From NCBI RefSeq assembly GCF_000963965.1, contig NZ_BAMX01000035.1, forward strand, positions 20,971 through 84,970: a DNA stretch of 64,000 nucleotides. Direction: 5' to 3'. The notes beneath the pieces are model-generated. The model searched no databases, was not told where the DNA came from, and saw only the letters and a program-made list of their open reading frames with translations. How positions within the stretch are numbered: the stretch's first letter is position 1; each line of letters begins with the position of its first letter. Shown piece by piece: positions 1 through 9,844 of the stretch. A program made the translations under genes and the position numbers. This DNA comes from Acetobacter orientalis (GTDB lineage: Bacteria > Pseudomonadota > Alphaproteobacteria > Acetobacterales > Acetobacteraceae).

Positions 1-1205
1 TCCAGCGGCACTCCCACTACATGGATTTGGCGCAAGAAACAGCGGTAAATGCAACGCCTGCGGTGCAGGTTATTTACCCGCAGCCGGGCCCAAATGAGCG
101 TAAGCTCTCGCTGCCGGCTAATATTGCAGCGTGGTATCAAGCACCTATTTACGCGCAGGTCTCTGGCTACGTAAAAATGTGGTACAAAGACTTTGGGGCG
201 CAGGTTAAGGCTGGTGATATGCTGGCCGAAATCGACACCCCCGGTCTGGACGCGCAATATGCAGCGGCCAAAGCGAACCTGAATGTTGCGCAGGCCCGTT
301 ATAAACTGGCCCAGATAACCGCCAAACGCTGGAAAGCCTTGCAAGGTACCCAAGCTGTTTCCCAGCAGGAAGTAGACGTGCAGGCTGCCAACGCTGAAGC
401 CCAGAAAGCTCAGGTAGAAGCGGCTGAACATGAGGTTGAGCGCTTTGCAGCCCTAGAGGGGTTTAAGCGTATTGTTGCCCCCTTTGATGGCATTGTGACC
501 TCACGTTTTGCAGACGTGGGTGATTACGTAAATGCTGGCCGGGGTGATGTTGATGCGCGCGGCAATGCAACAGAACTGTTTAGCGTAGCAGACGTACACG
601 CCATGCGTGTGTTTGTGGCTGTGCCACAAGACTATGCCGATATTATCTCCCCCCGCTTAGAGGCAGACCTGTCTATTCCGCAATATCCAGACCGTACGTT
701 TAAAGCCAAATTTTTGGCTACGGCTACAGCCTTTAATGCGTCTACCCGTACCGTGACCACAGAACTGACCATAGACAACAAGTCTGGTGAGTTGTGGCCT
801 AACTCTTACGCCACGGCGCATTTTAAAGCACCGGGCGACCCCGATATGCTTATTTTGCCAGAAGGCGCGCTGGTTTTCCGGGCAGAGGGCACACAGGTTG
901 CTGTGGTAGATGATTCAGACCATGTGCATTTGGTTAACGTTACGGTGGGGACTAACCTTGGTACTACGCTGCAAATTCTGCGCGGTGTAAAAAAGACAGA
1001 CCGTATTATTAACAACCCTTCTGCCGGTTTGCTTGATGGGCAAAAGGTGCGGGTTGTTAAGGGTACCCCGGGGTATAACATGCCCAGCAAAAAGCCGGAG
1101 CCTGCTGCCAAAGCCACTACCGCAGACGACAGCCACGCCAAAGACGACACACGCGCTATGCCAGAAGATAACGCGCCCCCACCAGAAGCCGGAGGCCGCC
1201 AATGA
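1..1205 (+). CDS. RND efflux periplasmic adaptor subunit (5' end cut by window)
   Basis: Membrane-fusion (HlyD/AcrA-type) adaptor that would bridge an inner-membrane RND pump to the outer-membrane channel encoded next. The frame is open from base 3, and the first ATG (base 21) falls after the point where the N-terminal membrane anchor should be, so the true start lies before the window. Counting from that ATG, a first lipoyl half is seen near residues 45-72 (VSGYV, GDMLAEID), an alpha-hairpin of Ala/Gln-rich heptads near 78-145, and the second lipoyl half at 151-160 (IVAPFDGIVT), followed by beta-barrel strands. The last 35 or so residues are Pro/Ala/Asp-rich and low in complexity. The stop overlaps the next start by 4 nt (ATGA), so the two genes are translationally coupled. 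The matching pump gene is presumably upstream. Confidence 0.9.
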   Translation, partial: QRHSHYMDLAQETAVNATPAVQVIYPQPGPNERKLSLPANIAAWYQAPIYAQVSGYVKMWYKDFGAQVKAGDMLAEIDTPGLDAQYAAAKANLNVAQARYKLAQITAKRWKALQGTQAVSQQEVDVQAANAEAQKAQVEAAEHEVERFAALEGFKRIVAPFDGIVTSRFADVGDYVNAGRGDVDARGNATELFSVADVHAMRVFVAVPQDYADIISPRLEADLSIPQYPDRTFKAKFLATATAFNASTRTVTTELTIDNKSGELWPNSYATAHFKAPGDPDMLILPEGALVFRAEGTQVAVVDDSDHVHLVNVTVGTNLGTTLQILRGVKKTDRIINNPSAGLLDGQKVRVVKGTPGYNMPSKKPEPAAKATTADDSHAKDDTRAMPEDNAPPPEAGGRQ

Positions 1206-2782
1206 TGCGTAACACGCAGCAGCGTGGTTTAAGGCGTGGTGGGCTGGTTGTCGCGTTGTCGTTGGCAACTATGCTGTCTGGCTGTGATATGGCCCCACGC
1301 TACAAGCCAACCCCGCTTAAACTGCCTGAAAGCTGGGGCAACACGGGCGTATTAAAGGCCGCCAGTCCGTCTGATGCCGCTATACGCTCAGATTGGTGGA
1401 CAATGCTGGGCGACCCGGTGCTAAACCAGCTTGAAGCACAGGCCATGCGCCTAAACCCAGACCTGCAAGCACAGGCAGAGGCCTTCATGCAGGCGCGGGA
1501 TGTGGCAATGGAAGCCAAGTCTCACCTTTACCCGCAGCTTAATGGCGGGGCAGGGGGTGAGAAGTATAAAGGCTCCAGACATAGGCTTTGGCGGGGTGGT
1601 ACCTCTCAGGGGCCTATTTATATGTCGTCCGAGCAATATTCGGCTACGGCAACGTGGGAGCCTGATTTCTGGTCGGCTATTCGTAACAGAGTGCGCATGA
1701 CCAAGCAGCGCACAGAAGAGGCCGCAGCAGATTATGCGTTGGCGCGTTTGAGCCTACAGGCCGAACTGGCAAGTGACTACGTGGTGCTGCGCGGGCTAGA
1801 TGCGCAAAGTGCTGTGTACCGTGATTCCATACGCTACTACCAAACCGCAGTGCAGGTTACCAAAATGCGTCTGGCTGGGGCTATTGCTCCGGGTATGGAC
1901 GTGTCTCGTGCAGAAGCGCAGCTTTATACAACCCAAGCGCAAGAGACAGACATTCAAACCCAGCGCGAGGTTATGGAGCATGCCATAGCGGTGCTGGTTA
2001 ATCAGGCGCCCGCTACCTTCCATATTGCGCCTACCACGCGCCTTAATTTTACAGAAATACAGCCCCCTGTGGCGCTACCCGCCACTTTGCTGGAGCGCAG
2101 GCCAGACATTGCGGCATCTGAGCGGCGTATGGCGCAAGCTAACAGGGCTATTGGTGTTTCTCGTGCGGCCTTCTACCCGCACGTAACCTTCAATGCCATG
2201 ACCGGTTTTATGGATAGAGGGTTCGATCTGGCATCGCTTTCTAACTCTATGTACCAGTTTGGGGTGCAGGCGCTTATGCCGTTGTTCCAAGGCGGTTTGC
2301 GGCGTGCCGAGTTGCAGCGTAACTGGTCGCAGTACCGGCAGCAGGAAGATGAGTATCGCTCAACGGTTCTTAGCGCCTTTCAGGAGGTGCAAGATAACCT
2401 GACACGCACAACGCGCTTGAAAACCGAGGCCGCGCAGCAAAGTAACGCGGTTGACGCTGCTTTACGCACCCAGAACATGACCATGGCGCTTTATACAGGT
2501 GGTCTCACCAACTATCTGGACGTGGTGGTGGCGCAGGTGGCGGCATTGCAGGCACGTATTGCGCTGGTGCAGGTGCAAACCCGTGCGGTAGATGCGCGCG
2601 TTGAGCTTATCCGGGCCTTAGGCGGCGGTTGGTCTCGGGCTGAATTGCCCAAGTCTAATGAAATTATGCCCTTCCACCCACTTCAGTACGGTAATCTGCG
2701 GCATGCAGCGCCTGTGGCGGGTATTACCACGCAGGCAGACCCGGCCGCAGCTAACCTTGTTGGGGAACAAAAAACACCCTAA
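1202..2782 (+). CDS. NodT/OprM-family outer-membrane efflux lipoprotein
   Basis: TolC-like outer-membrane channel of the RND system begun by the upstream adaptor. The 526-residue protein has a lipoprotein signal peptide with lipobox LSGC and acylated Cys28. Two repeated coiled-coil halves follow, as in OprM/NodT. The conserved segments LERRPDIAASERRM (middle) and a C-terminal FQEVQDNL region with heptads are typical of the family. It starts inside the adaptor stop codon (4-nt overlap), so it is the last gene of this operon. Only 137 bp separate it from rplK and no clear intrinsic terminator is visible there, so read-through into the ribosomal operon is possible. The substrate cannot be read from the sequence. 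Confidence 0.93.
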   Translation: MMRNTQQRGLRRGGLVVALSLATMLSGCDMAPRYKPTPLKLPESWGNTGVLKAASPSDAAIRSDWWTMLGDPVLNQLEAQAMRLNPDLQAQAEAFMQARDVAMEAKSHLYPQLNGGAGGEKYKGSRHRLWRGGTSQGPIYMSSEQYSATATWEPDFWSAIRNRVRMTKQRTEEAAADYALARLSLQAELASDYVVLRGLDAQSAVYRDSIRYYQTAVQVTKMRLAGAIAPGMDVSRAEAQLYTTQAQETDIQTQREVMEHAIAVLVNQAPATFHIAPTTRLNFTEIQPPVALPATLLERRPDIAASERRMAQANRAIGVSRAAFYPHVTFNAMTGFMDRGFDLASLSNSMYQFGVQALMPLFQGGLRRAELQRNWSQYRQQEDEYRSTVLSAFQEVQDNLTRTTRLKTEAAQQSNAVDAALRTQNMTMALYTGGLTNYLDVVVAQVAALQARIALVQVQTRAVDARVELIRALGGGWSRAELPKSNEIMPFHPLQYGNLRHAAPVAGITTQADPAAANLVGEQKTP

Positions 2783-2786
2783 CCCC

Positions 2787-2919
2787 TTGACAGTGGAGTG
2801 TTGCCCCGGTAAGCGCGGCACTCCAATCGGAACGCGGGAGGTTTGACTCGTGCCATGCCTTGTGTGGCGCGGAGTGTGCCGTAAACCGCGGTCTGGGTTC
2901 AACAAAAGGAGTCCCGGAT
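2787..2919 (+). promoter_or_regulatory. Candidate promoter and structured leader of rplKA
   Basis: A consensus -35 box TTGACA lies at 2787-2792. A 17-nt spacer then leads to TAAGCG (2810-2815), a poor -10. The 5' leader is rich in short inverted repeats: GGAGTG/CACTCC (2795-2800 and 2818-2823), GGTTT/AAACC (2840-2844 and 2883-2887), and GTGCC/GGCGC nested inside the latter. In many bacteria L1 represses rplKA by binding such a leader; that role here is inference. The rplK ribosome-binding site is AAAAGGAG, about 10 nt before its ATG. Confidence 0.4.
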
Positions 2920-3351
2920 ATGGCCAAAAAAGTTGTTGGCTACATCAAGCTTCAGATTCCTGCTGGTAAGGCTAATCCCTCACCACCAGTAGGTCCAGCG
3001 CTCGGTCAGCGCGGTCTGAACATCATGCAGTTCTGTAAAGAATTTAACGCCAAGACCCAGGGTCTTGAGCCAGGTATGCCGATTCCGGTCGTTATTACCG
3101 CTTATGCAGACCGTACGTTCAGCTTCATCACCAAAACCCCGCCGAACACGTACTTCCTGCTGAAAGCTGCTAAAATTTCTAAAGGCAGCCAGACTGTTGG
3201 TAAAAGTGCTGCTGTTGGCAAGGTGGCCATGGATCAGCTCCGTGAGATTGCTGAGCAGAAATTCAAAGACATGAACGCCAACGATATCGATGGTGCAGTT
3301 CGGATGCTGGTTGGCTCCGCACGCTCCATGGGTCTGACGGTGGAGGGCTGA
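2920..3351 (+). CDS. rplK: 50S ribosomal protein L11
   Basis: Large-subunit protein L11, which with 23S rRNA forms the GTPase-associated centre and is the target of thiostrepton-type antibiotics and the trigger for RelA activation. The product is 143 residues, the family's usual length. The proline-rich switch helix PSPPVGP is at residues 20-26, and the C-terminal RNA-binding domain ends in [12 protein letters not shown]. An open frame extends 20 codons upstream, but the ATG at 2920 follows a good AAGGAG site and gives the conserved [12 protein letters not shown] start. rplA begins 4 nt after the stop. In many alphaproteobacteria secE and nusG precede rplK; here an efflux operon does. Confidence 0.98.
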   Translation: MAKKVVGYIKLQIPAGKANPSPPVGPALGQRGLNIMQFCKEFNAKTQGLEPGMPIPVVITAYADRTFSFITKTPPNTYFLLKAAKISKGSQTVGKSAAVGKVAMDQLREIAEQKFKDMNANDIDGAVRMLVGSARSMGLTVEG

Positions 3352-3355
3352 GAGC

Positions 3356-4048
3356 ATGGCTACCAATAAGCGTCACGCCGCTGCTCAGGCAAAAGTAAAC
3401 CGCACTCAGGCTTATGGTCTGGACGAAGCAATTGCTCTGGTTAAGGGTAATGCTACGGCTAAGTTTGACGAAACGATCGAAATTTCCCTGAACTTGGGTA
3501 TCGATCCGCGTCATGCTGACCAGATGGTTCGTGGTTTTGTGTCTCTGCCAAATGGCACAGGTAAAACTCTGCGCGTTGGCGTGTTTGCTCGCGGTGCTAA
3601 AGCTGAAGAAGCTCAGGCCGCTGGTGCAGACGTTGTCGGTGCAGAAGACCTGATGGAAAAAGTGCAGGCTGGCGAAATCAACTTCGACCGCTGCATTGCA
3701 ACACCAGACATGATGGCTCTTGTGGGTCGTCTTGGTAAAATCCTTGGTCCACGTGGTCTGATGCCAAACCCTAAGCTTGGCACCGTGACAATGGACGTTA
3801 AGGGCGCTATTGAAGCTGCTAAGTCTGGCCAGGTTGAATACCGCGCTGAAAAAGCTGGTATTGTTCATGCTGGTGTTGGTAAGGCCTCTTTCGATGCCGC
3901 TAAGCTGGCTGAAAACGTACGTGCATTTGTTGATGCCGTGCAGAAAGCCCGCCCAACTGGCGCAAAAGGCACCTACATGAAGAAGGCTGCTCTGTCTTCT
4001 ACCATGGGGCCTGGCGTTCAGCTGGATCTCTCAGCTTTCGCTGGCTGA
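3356..4048 (+). CDS. rplA: 50S ribosomal protein L1
   Basis: L1 stalk protein of the large subunit, which helps release E-site tRNA and in many bacteria represses its own rplKA mRNA. The 230-residue length is normal. The L1 signature [10 protein letters not shown] is at residues 131-140. The gene follows rplK after 4 nt and is followed by 290 nt of structured leader before rplJ, so rplKA probably forms its own regulatory unit. Codon use is strongly biased, as expected for an abundant protein. Confidence 0.98.
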   Translation: MATNKRHAAAQAKVNRTQAYGLDEAIALVKGNATAKFDETIEISLNLGIDPRHADQMVRGFVSLPNGTGKTLRVGVFARGAKAEEAQAAGADVVGAEDLMEKVQAGEINFDRCIATPDMMALVGRLGKILGPRGLMPNPKLGTVTMDVKGAIEAAKSGQVEYRAEKAGIVHAGVGKASFDAAKLAENVRAFVDAVQKARPTGAKGTYMKKAALSSTMGPGVQLDLSAFAG

Positions 4049-4061
4049 GTTTTGAATGTTG

Positions 4062-4092
4062 CCACGCTTTGGCTTTGCTAAGGCGTGGTTTT
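4062..4092 (+). terminator. Possible intrinsic terminator/attenuator after rplA
   Basis: A CCACGC/GCGTGG hairpin (4062-4067 with 4083-4088), extendable by weak pairs, is followed directly by TTTT. The stem is short, so termination is probably partial, which would suit an attenuator between rplKA and rplJL-rpoBC. Confidence 0.5.
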
Positions 4093-4109
4093 CATAGGGG
4101 TGTTGGAGC

Positions 4110-4338
4110 AATCTAATGTCCCGACCTGTCCGAGACCGCACGCGGCGTATGTCTTAATAAGCCTTTTAGGGTTTGCGGGTGGTAAGATGGGGATGCTGGT
4201 TGCTAATCGTTTTTGCGGTGGCTCCGGGTGTTCCGTTTAAAGGACAGGCGAGCAGAGTTTTGTGGTGGTCATAAAACTCTATAGGGCAACCCGTTCTGCG
4301 TTGGTGTTACGCCAAACAGAACAAGACGGAGACGGGAT
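4110..4338 (+). promoter_or_regulatory. Candidate L10 leader upstream of rplJ
   Basis: About 230 nt of non-coding sequence with heavy RNA structure. From about 4115 it has a CTGTCCGAGACCGCA-type segment like the one I recall from alphaproteobacterial L10 leaders, where L10-L7/L12 binds its own mRNA. Two clear hairpins lie closer to the gene: GAGTTTT/AAAACTC (4255-4261 with 4273-4279), and a compound stem GTTCTG/CAGAAC (4293-4298 with 4317-4322) enclosing TTGG/CCAA. The second ends only 16 nt before the TTG start codon of rplJ, where it could mask the Shine-Dalgarno site. A covariance-model search for the L10 leader family would settle it. Confidence 0.55.
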
Positions 4339-4863
4339 TTGAACCGTACGGAAAAGCGGGACTTCATTGCTTCCCTTGCCGCCGTGTTTGCCGAAACGTC
4401 CATGGTTGTGGTTACCCGTAATGACGGGCTGACCGTGGCTGATGTGACGGATCTGCGACGCAAAGTGCGTGCAGCGGGCGCAACGTATAAAGTCGCGAAA
4501 AACCGGCTGGCAACTCTCGCCCTGGATGGGACCCAGTTCGACGGCATTAAGCCACTGCTTAAAGGCCCGACCGCGCTTGCGTGGGCGGAAGACCCTGTTG
4601 CAGTAGCAAAGGTGGTCGTCGAGTTCGCCAAAACCAATGACAAGCTTGTGCTGCTCGGTGGTTCTCTTGGCTCTCAGGTGCTTAGCGCCGATGGAGTTAA
4701 GGCTCTTGCCGAACTGCCGTCTCTGGATACGCTGCGCGCGCAGCTCGTGGGTCTTATCTCCACGCCCGCTACGCGCATCGCTGGCGTTACTCAGGCGCCG
4801 GCTGCTCAGCTTGCTCGGGTTTTTGGGGCCTATGCCAAAACGGGTGAGGCGGAAGCCGCCTAA
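4339..4863 (+). CDS. rplJ: 50S ribosomal protein L10
   Basis: Base of the ribosomal stalk: L10 binds 23S rRNA with its N-terminal domain and carries L7/L12 dimers on its C-terminal helix. The product is 174 residues. The start is TTG at 4339: the next in-frame Met lies far inside the conserved domain (residue 21), and the TTG start restores the family N-terminus [12 protein letters not shown]. The RNA-binding motif [12 protein letters not shown] is near residues 51-62. A weak GGAGACGGG site precedes the start. A rare start codon under a hairpin-rich leader fits autoregulation at translation initiation. Confidence 0.96.
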   Translation: MNRTEKRDFIASLAAVFAETSMVVVTRNDGLTVADVTDLRRKVRAAGATYKVAKNRLATLALDGTQFDGIKPLLKGPTALAWAEDPVAVAKVVVEFAKTNDKLVLLGGSLGSQVLSADGVKALAELPSLDTLRAQLVGLISTPATRIAGVTQAPAAQLARVFGAYAKTGEAEAA

Positions 4864-4960
4864 CTCATGCACCTATTCGGGTGTATGTTTCTCTTAAGGC
4901 CGGCCTCTTTTGTTGGGGGTTGTGCTTTGCAAACCAGTGTTTATATTAGGAAGTCTAATC

Positions 4961-5335
4961 ATGGCTGATCTTAACAAGCTCGTTGACGAACTGTCTGCTC
5001 TGACGGTTCTTGAAGCTGCTGAACTCTCCAAGCTGCTGGAAGAAAAATGGGGCGTTTCTGCCGCTGCTCCAGTTGCTGTTGCTGCTGGCCCAGCCGCTGC
5101 TGCCGCTGCTCCTGCTGAAGAAAAAACCGAATTTGACGTGATTCTTGCCAAAGCTGGCGACAAAAAAATCAACGTCATTAAGGAAATCCGTGGCATCACC
5201 GGTCTTGGCCTGAAAGAAGCTAAAGACCTGGTTGAAGGCGCACCGAAGACCATTAAAGAAGGCGCAAGCAAAGACGAAGCCGAAAAAATCAAGAAGCTTC
5301 TTGAAGACAACGGCGCAAGCGTCGAAATCAAATAA
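4961..5335 (+). CDS. rplL: 50S ribosomal protein L7/L12
   Basis: Flexible stalk protein that recruits translation factors, present in several copies per ribosome. The 124-residue product has the N-terminal dimerisation helices (1-33), an Ala/Pro-rich hinge (about residues 34-55) and the factor-binding C-terminal domain ([20 protein letters not shown], then KEAKDLVE). The upstream frame is open, but the ATG at 4961 gives the conserved [12 protein letters not shown] start. The 97-nt gap from rplJ holds a perfect 10-bp palindrome AGGCCGGCCT (4897-4906) followed by CTTTT, a possible weak attenuator. Confidence 0.98.
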   Translation: MADLNKLVDELSALTVLEAAELSKLLEEKWGVSAAAPVAVAAGPAAAAAAPAEEKTEFDVILAKAGDKKINVIKEIRGITGLGLKEAKDLVEGAPKTIKEGASKDEAEKIKKLLEDNGASVEIK

Positions 5336-5452
5336 GTTCTCAACGCGTCTGCTGCTTTGGTGGCAGAGTGATGAGAAAAGGTTTTCGGGTAGGGGTGTTT
5401 GCCTCTGCCCGTTTGCCTGTTTCAGGTTCCTTAATCTGATACAGGTTTGATG

Positions 5453-5468
5453 CCGAAGGTTCCTTCGG
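5453..5468 (+). promoter_or_regulatory. Small hairpin between rplL and rpoB
   Basis: CCGAAG/CTTCGG with a GTTC tetraloop lies 26 nt before the much larger hairpin that precedes rpoB. No U-tract follows. It may help shape a processing site between the ribosomal-protein and polymerase parts of the transcript. Confidence 0.4.
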
Positions 5469-5494
5469 TATAGAGTGTGGCCTACATAATAAGG

Positions 5495-5539
5495 TCGGAC
5501 CATCAGGCCTGCGGGTAAGCGGCAGGCCTGATGGTCCGA
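5495..5539 (+). promoter_or_regulatory. Perfect 18-bp hairpin just before rpoB
   Basis: The arms TCGGACCATCAGGCCTGC (5495-5512) and its exact reverse complement (5522-5539) enclose a 9-nt loop. No U-run follows, so it is not a normal intrinsic terminator. It ends 27 nt before the rpoB start. In Escherichia coli the rplL-rpoB gap carries an attenuator and an RNase III site; a long uninterrupted duplex here could do the same job, but that is inference. Confidence 0.8.
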
Positions 5540-5566
5540 GTAAGTAAGGGCGGGGCAGGAGCGACG

Positions 5567-8500
5567 ATGAACGCAATCACCAAATCGTTCACAGGACGGA
5601 AGCGAATTCGCAAGAGTTTCGGGCGGATCCCCGAAATCGCTCCGATGCCGAACTTGATTGATGTGCAGCGCGCGTCTTACGAGACGTTCCTTCAGGCGAA
5701 TGTGTCGCCTGATGCGCGCACACCAACAGGTTTGCAGGAGGTTTTCCGTTCTGTTTTCCCGATTAACGACTTCGCAGGTCGGGGGCGTCTTGAATTCGTA
5801 AGCTACGAATTTGAAGAGCCGAAATATGATGTTGAAGAATGCATCCAGCGCGGTCTGACTTTCTCTGCACCATTGAAAGTTATTCTGCGTCTTATCGTAT
5901 GGGATGTAGACGAAGATACAGGGTCACGCTCTATTCGTGATATTAAGGAGCAGCCGGTTTATATGGGCGATATGCCCTTAATGACCGAGAACGGCACCTT
6001 TATTATTAACGGCACCGAGCGTGTTATTGTCAGTCAGATGCACCGTTCACCCGGTGTGTTCTTTGACCATGATAAAGGCAAAACGCACTCTTCAGGCAAA
6101 TACCTGTTTGCAGCGCGCGTTATTCCGTACCGTGGTTCATGGCTTGATTTCGAATTTGACGCTAAAGACCTCATTTATGTGCGTATTGACCGTAAGCGTA
6201 AGCTGCCGGTTACAACGCTACTTTATGCACTTGAAGGCGAAAGATCTGCTGCCGCACGCAAAGCAAAGCTGGCAGAAGGTGGTGATGTTGATGCGCTCGA
6301 CATCAAAGGCATGGATGATAACGAAATCCTGTCTTACTTCTATGGTACCGTGCCGTTCACCAAAACCGCTAAAGGTTGGGCACGTCCATTTGACGCAGAT
6401 GCCTTCCGTGGCCTGAAACTGCTTGCGCCGCTGGTGGATGCAGAAACAGGTGAAGTGGTTGCTGAAGCTGAAGCAAAGCTGACTGCACGCGCTGTACGCA
6501 AAATTGCCGAAAAAACCCGTGAAGTGCTGGTTGGTGATATCGACCTTCTGGGGCGCTTCATCGCGCATGATATCGTTAACTACGATACCGGTGAAATTTA
6601 CGGCGAAGCAGGTGAAGAAATTACCGAAGCACGCCTTGCTGCTTTGGAAGAAGCCGGTGTTACCGAGCTGCCGCTGCTGGCGATCGACGCTGCTAATGGC
6701 CCTTGGATCCGTAACACGCTGACCGTAGACAAAAACAGCTCTCGTGATGAAGCGCTGATTGATATCTACCGCGTTATGCGCCCCGGTGAGCCGCCAACGG
6801 CTGAAACCGCCGATGCTATGTTCAACGGTCTGTTCTTTGATATGGATCGTTACGACCTGTCTTCTGTTGGTCGTGTGAAAATGAACATGCGTCTTGACGT
6901 TGATGTGCCAGACACCGTGCGCGTTCTGCGTAAGGAAGATATTCTGCGCACTATCAAAGTCATGTGCGACCTGAAAGATGGCCGCGGCCAGATTGACGAT
7001 ATTGATAACCTTGGTAACCGTCGTGTGCGCTCTGTAGGCGAGCTGATGGAAAACCAGTACCGCGTTGGCCTGCTGCGTATGGAGCGCGCCATTCGTGAGC
7101 GTATGGGGTCTGTCGATATTGATACGGTTATGCCGCATGACCTGATCAACGCTAAACCTGCTGCCGCTGCTGTGCGTGAATTCTTTGGCTCTTCGCAGCT
7201 TAGCCAGTTTATGGATCAGACCAACCCGCTGTCTGAAGTGACGCATAAGCGTCGTCTTTCAGCGCTTGGCCCAGGTGGTCTGACCCGTGAACGCGCAGGC
7301 TTTGAAGTGCGTGACGTTCACCCAACGCATTATGGTCGTATCTGCCCGATTGAAACGCCAGAAGGCCCGAACATCGGTCTGATCAACTCTTTGGCGACTT
7401 ATGCCAAAGTGAACAAATACGGCTTTATTGAAACCCCTTATCGCCTTGTTAAAGACGGCGTTCTTCAAGATGGTTGGAAATATCTTTCCGCCATGGAAGA
7501 AGAAAAGCTGATCGTGGCACAGGCTGATGCCAAGCAAAGTGCTGATGGTGCTTTGACTGACGACCTGGTTTCTGTGCGCCGTGGTGGTGACTTCCGTCTG
7601 GTTCCGCCAACCGAAGTGACTGCGTGTGACGTCTCTCCTAAGCAGCTTGTTTCTGTTGCGGCAGCGCTTATTCCGTTCCTTGAGAACGATGACGCAAACC
7701 GCGCACTGATGGGCTCCAACATGCAACGTCAGGCTGTGCCTTTGGTACGTTCTGATGCACCGCTTGTTGGTACCGGTATGGAAGCCGCTGTTGCACACGA
7801 CTCTGGTGCAACCATTGTTGCTAAGCGCGATGGTATTGTTGACCAGATTGACGGTGCTCGTATCGTTGTGCGTGCAACCGATGCGTCTGGTTCTACGCAA
7901 GGTGTCGATATTTACCGTCTGCGTAAATACTCTCGTTCTAACCAGTCTACCTGTATTAACCAGCGTCCGTTGGTGCATGTAGGCAACCAGGTTAAAGCGG
8001 GCGATATCATTGCCGATGGTCCGTCTACAGAATTGGGTGAACTGGCTCTGGGCCGTAACGTGCTCGTCGCGTTTATGCCTTGGAATGGTTACAACTTCGA
8101 AGACTCCATCCTGATTTCCGAACGTATTGCGAAAGATGACGTGTTTACCTCGATCCATATCGAGGAATTCGAAGTCATGGCGCGTGATACCAAGCTGGGT
8201 CAGGAAGAAATTACGCGTGATATCCCCAATGTGGGTGAAGAAGCGCTGCGTAACCTCGACGAAGCTGGTATCGTTTACGTTGGTGCAGAAGTTAACCCCG
8301 GTGATATTCTTATCGGTAAGGTAACCCCAAAGGGCGAAAGCCCAATGACGCCAGAAGAAAAACTGCTGCGCGCCATTTTTGGTGAAAAAGCGTCTGACGT
8401 GCGTGACACATCTCTGCGTCTGCCACCCGGCACCACAGGCACCATTGTTGATGTGCGTGTGTTCTCCCGCCGTGGTGTGGACAAAGACGAACGTGCAATG

Positions 8501-9739
8501 GCTATTGAACGGGCTGAAATTGATCGCCTGTCCAAAGACCGTGATGACGAACGTGGCATTCAGGAACGTTCTTTCTACAGCCGTCTGCGTGAAAAACTGC
8601 TGGGTCAGGTTGCAGGTGCCGGGTACAAAGGTATTCGCTCTGGTACAGAAATCACGGATGAAGTTCTTGACGAACAGCCCCGTGGTGCATGGCGCCATAT
8701 TGTTGTCGCTTCTGACGCTGTTATGGCTGAGCTGGAAACGCTACGTCGTGAATTTGACGCCTCTGTGCAGAAAATTCAGGCTCGCTTTGAAAGCAAGGTT
8801 GAAAAACTCCAGCGTGGTGATGAGTTGCCACCCGGTGTGATGAAAATGGTCAAAGTGTTTGTTGCCGTGAAGCGTAAGCTTCAGCCAGGTGACAAAATGG
8901 CCGGTCGTCACGGGAACAAGGGTGTGGTTTCTCGCGTGGTGCCTGTTGAAGATATGCCCTTCCTTGAGGATGGTACATCTGTTGACATCGTGCTGAACCC
9001 ACTGGGTGTGCCTTCACGTATGAACGTGGGTCAGATTCTGGAAACACACCTTGGCTGGGCCTGTGCAAACCTTGGCCGCGGCATTGGTGATCTGGTTGAT
9101 GATTACCAGCGCAATGGTGAAAAACGCCAAGAACTGCTTGACCGTCTGAAAGACGTGTACGGCGATGAAATCTACAGCGAAGCCATTGCAAATATGAGCA
9201 ATGACGAGCTGGTAGAGCTGGGTAACAACCTGCGCAAAGGCGTGCCGATTGCAACCCCGGTGTTCGACGGTGCATCTATTCCAGACATTGAAGCCATGCT
9301 TGAAAAAGCAGGGGTCAATAAATCTGGCCAGTCTCAGCTGATTGATGGGCGCACAGGCGAGCCGTTTGAGCGTGTAACCACCGTTGGTTACATTTACATG
9401 CTCAAACTGCATCACTTGGTTGATGACAAAATCCATGCTCGTTCTATCGGGCCATACTCTCTGGTTACCCAGCAGCCACTGGGCGGTAAGGCTCAGTTCG
9501 GTGGTCAGCGCTTCGGGGAAATGGAAGTGTGGGCACTGGAAGCATACGGTGCAGCCTACACGCTTCAGGAAATGCTGACTGTAAAGTCGGATGACGTTTC
9601 TGGGCGTACCAAAGTGTACGAAGCCATTGTGCGTGAGCAAGATGACTTTGAAGCTGGTATTCCAGAAAGCTTTAACGTTCTGATCAAAGAGCTTAAGTCT
9701 CTGGGTCTGAATGTTGAACTGGAGCAGGGAGCCGAGTAA
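5567..9739 (+). CDS. rpoB: DNA-directed RNA polymerase subunit beta
   Basis: Catalytic beta subunit of RNA polymerase, 1390 residues. The ATG at 5567 with AGGAG a few bases upstream is preferred over an earlier in-frame ATG at 5531, which falls inside the 18-bp hairpin. The rifampicin pocket is intact and wild type: [12 protein letters not shown] begins at residue 540, and the positions matching E. coli D516, H526 and S531 are D550, H560 and S565. The matching block [19 protein letters not shown] and the C-terminal [14 protein letters not shown] and [18 protein letters not shown] segments are present. The region near residues 230-340 is enlarged relative to E. coli, as is usual in alphaproteobacteria. 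It is co-transcribed with rpoC. Confidence 0.99.
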   Translation: MNAITKSFTGRKRIRKSFGRIPEIAPMPNLIDVQRASYETFLQANVSPDARTPTGLQEVFRSVFPINDFAGRGRLEFVSYEFEEPKYDVEECIQRGLTFSAPLKVILRLIVWDVDEDTGSRSIRDIKEQPVYMGDMPLMTENGTFIINGTERVIVSQMHRSPGVFFDHDKGKTHSSGKYLFAARVIPYRGSWLDFEFDAKDLIYVRIDRKRKLPVTTLLYALEGERSAAARKAKLAEGGDVDALDIKGMDDNEILSYFYGTVPFTKTAKGWARPFDADAFRGLKLLAPLVDAETGEVVAEAEAKLTARAVRKIAEKTREVLVGDIDLLGRFIAHDIVNYDTGEIYGEAGEEITEARLAALEEAGVTELPLLAIDAANGPWIRNTLTVDKNSSRDEALIDIYRVMRPGEPPTAETADAMFNGLFFDMDRYDLSSVGRVKMNMRLDVDVPDTVRVLRKEDILRTIKVMCDLKDGRGQIDDIDNLGNRRVRSVGELMENQYRVGLLRMERAIRERMGSVDIDTVMPHDLINAKPAAAAVREFFGSSQLSQFMDQTNPLSEVTHKRRLSALGPGGLTRERAGFEVRDVHPTHYGRICPIETPEGPNIGLINSLATYAKVNKYGFIETPYRLVKDGVLQDGWKYLSAMEEEKLIVAQADAKQSADGALTDDLVSVRRGGDFRLVPPTEVTACDVSPKQLVSVAAALIPFLENDDANRALMGSNMQRQAVPLVRSDAPLVGTGMEAAVAHDSGATIVAKRDGIVDQIDGARIVVRATDASGSTQGVDIYRLRKYSRSNQSTCINQRPLVHVGNQVKAGDIIADGPSTELGELALGRNVLVAFMPWNGYNFEDSILISERIAKDDVFTSIHIEEFEVMARDTKLGQEEITRDIPNVGEEALRNLDEAGIVYVGAEVNPGDILIGKVTPKGESPMTPEEKLLRAIFGEKASDVRDTSLRLPPGTTGTIVDVRVFSRRGVDKDERAMAIERAEIDRLSKDRDDERGIQERSFYSRLREKLLGQVAGAGYKGIRSGTEITDEVLDEQPRGAWRHIVVASDAVMAELETLRREFDASVQKIQARFESKVEKLQRGDELPPGVMKMVKVFVAVKRKLQPGDKMAGRHGNKGVVSRVVPVEDMPFLEDGTSVDIVLNPLGVPSRMNVGQILETHLGWACANLGRGIGDLVDDYQRNGEKRQELLDRLKDVYGDEIYSEAIANMSNDELVELGNNLRKGVPIATPVFDGASIPDIEAMLEKAGVNKSGQSQLIDGRTGEPFERVTTVGYIYMLKLHHLVDDKIHARSIGPYSLVTQQPLGGKAQFGGQRFGEMEVWALEAYGAAYTLQEMLTVKSDDVSGRTKVYEAIVREQDDFEAGIPESFNVLIKELKSLGLNVELEQGAE

Positions 9740-9789
9740 AGGTGAGCACAAAGACACGCTTTGGCACCGTTCTTCGTTTTTATTTTAAA

Positions 9790-9820
9790 GGGGCAGCCGG
9801 AATGAATATTCCGGCACCCC
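9790..9820 (+). promoter_or_regulatory. Hairpin between rpoB and rpoC
   Basis: GCCGGAAT/ATTCCGGC (9796-9803 and 9808-9815) closes a GAAT tetraloop, and an outer GGGG/CCCC (9790-9793 and 9817-9820) extends the stem across a small bulge. No U-tract follows, so a processing or stability element in the 105-nt rpoB-rpoC spacer is more likely than a terminator. Confidence 0.65.
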
Positions 9821-9844
9821 ATTTCCCTTTGGGGGCTTCGGCAC

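Noticed and set aside
2860..2919. Upstream extension of rplK by 20 codons
   Set aside because: The extension is not conserved in L11, and the ATG at 2920 has a proper Shine-Dalgarno site.
2783..2919. tRNA-Trp or other tRNA before rplK
   Set aside because: No cloverleaf, T-loop GTTCGAATC-like sequence or anticodon stem could be formed; none was seen elsewhere in the gaps either.
6218..8698. Long antisense open frames inside rpoB (342 and 479 codons on the minus strand)
   Set aside because: They lie wholly opposite a conserved essential gene, have no recognisable domains, and are rich in His, Arg, Phe and Thr as expected from reading biased codons backwards. They are shadows of rpoB codon use.
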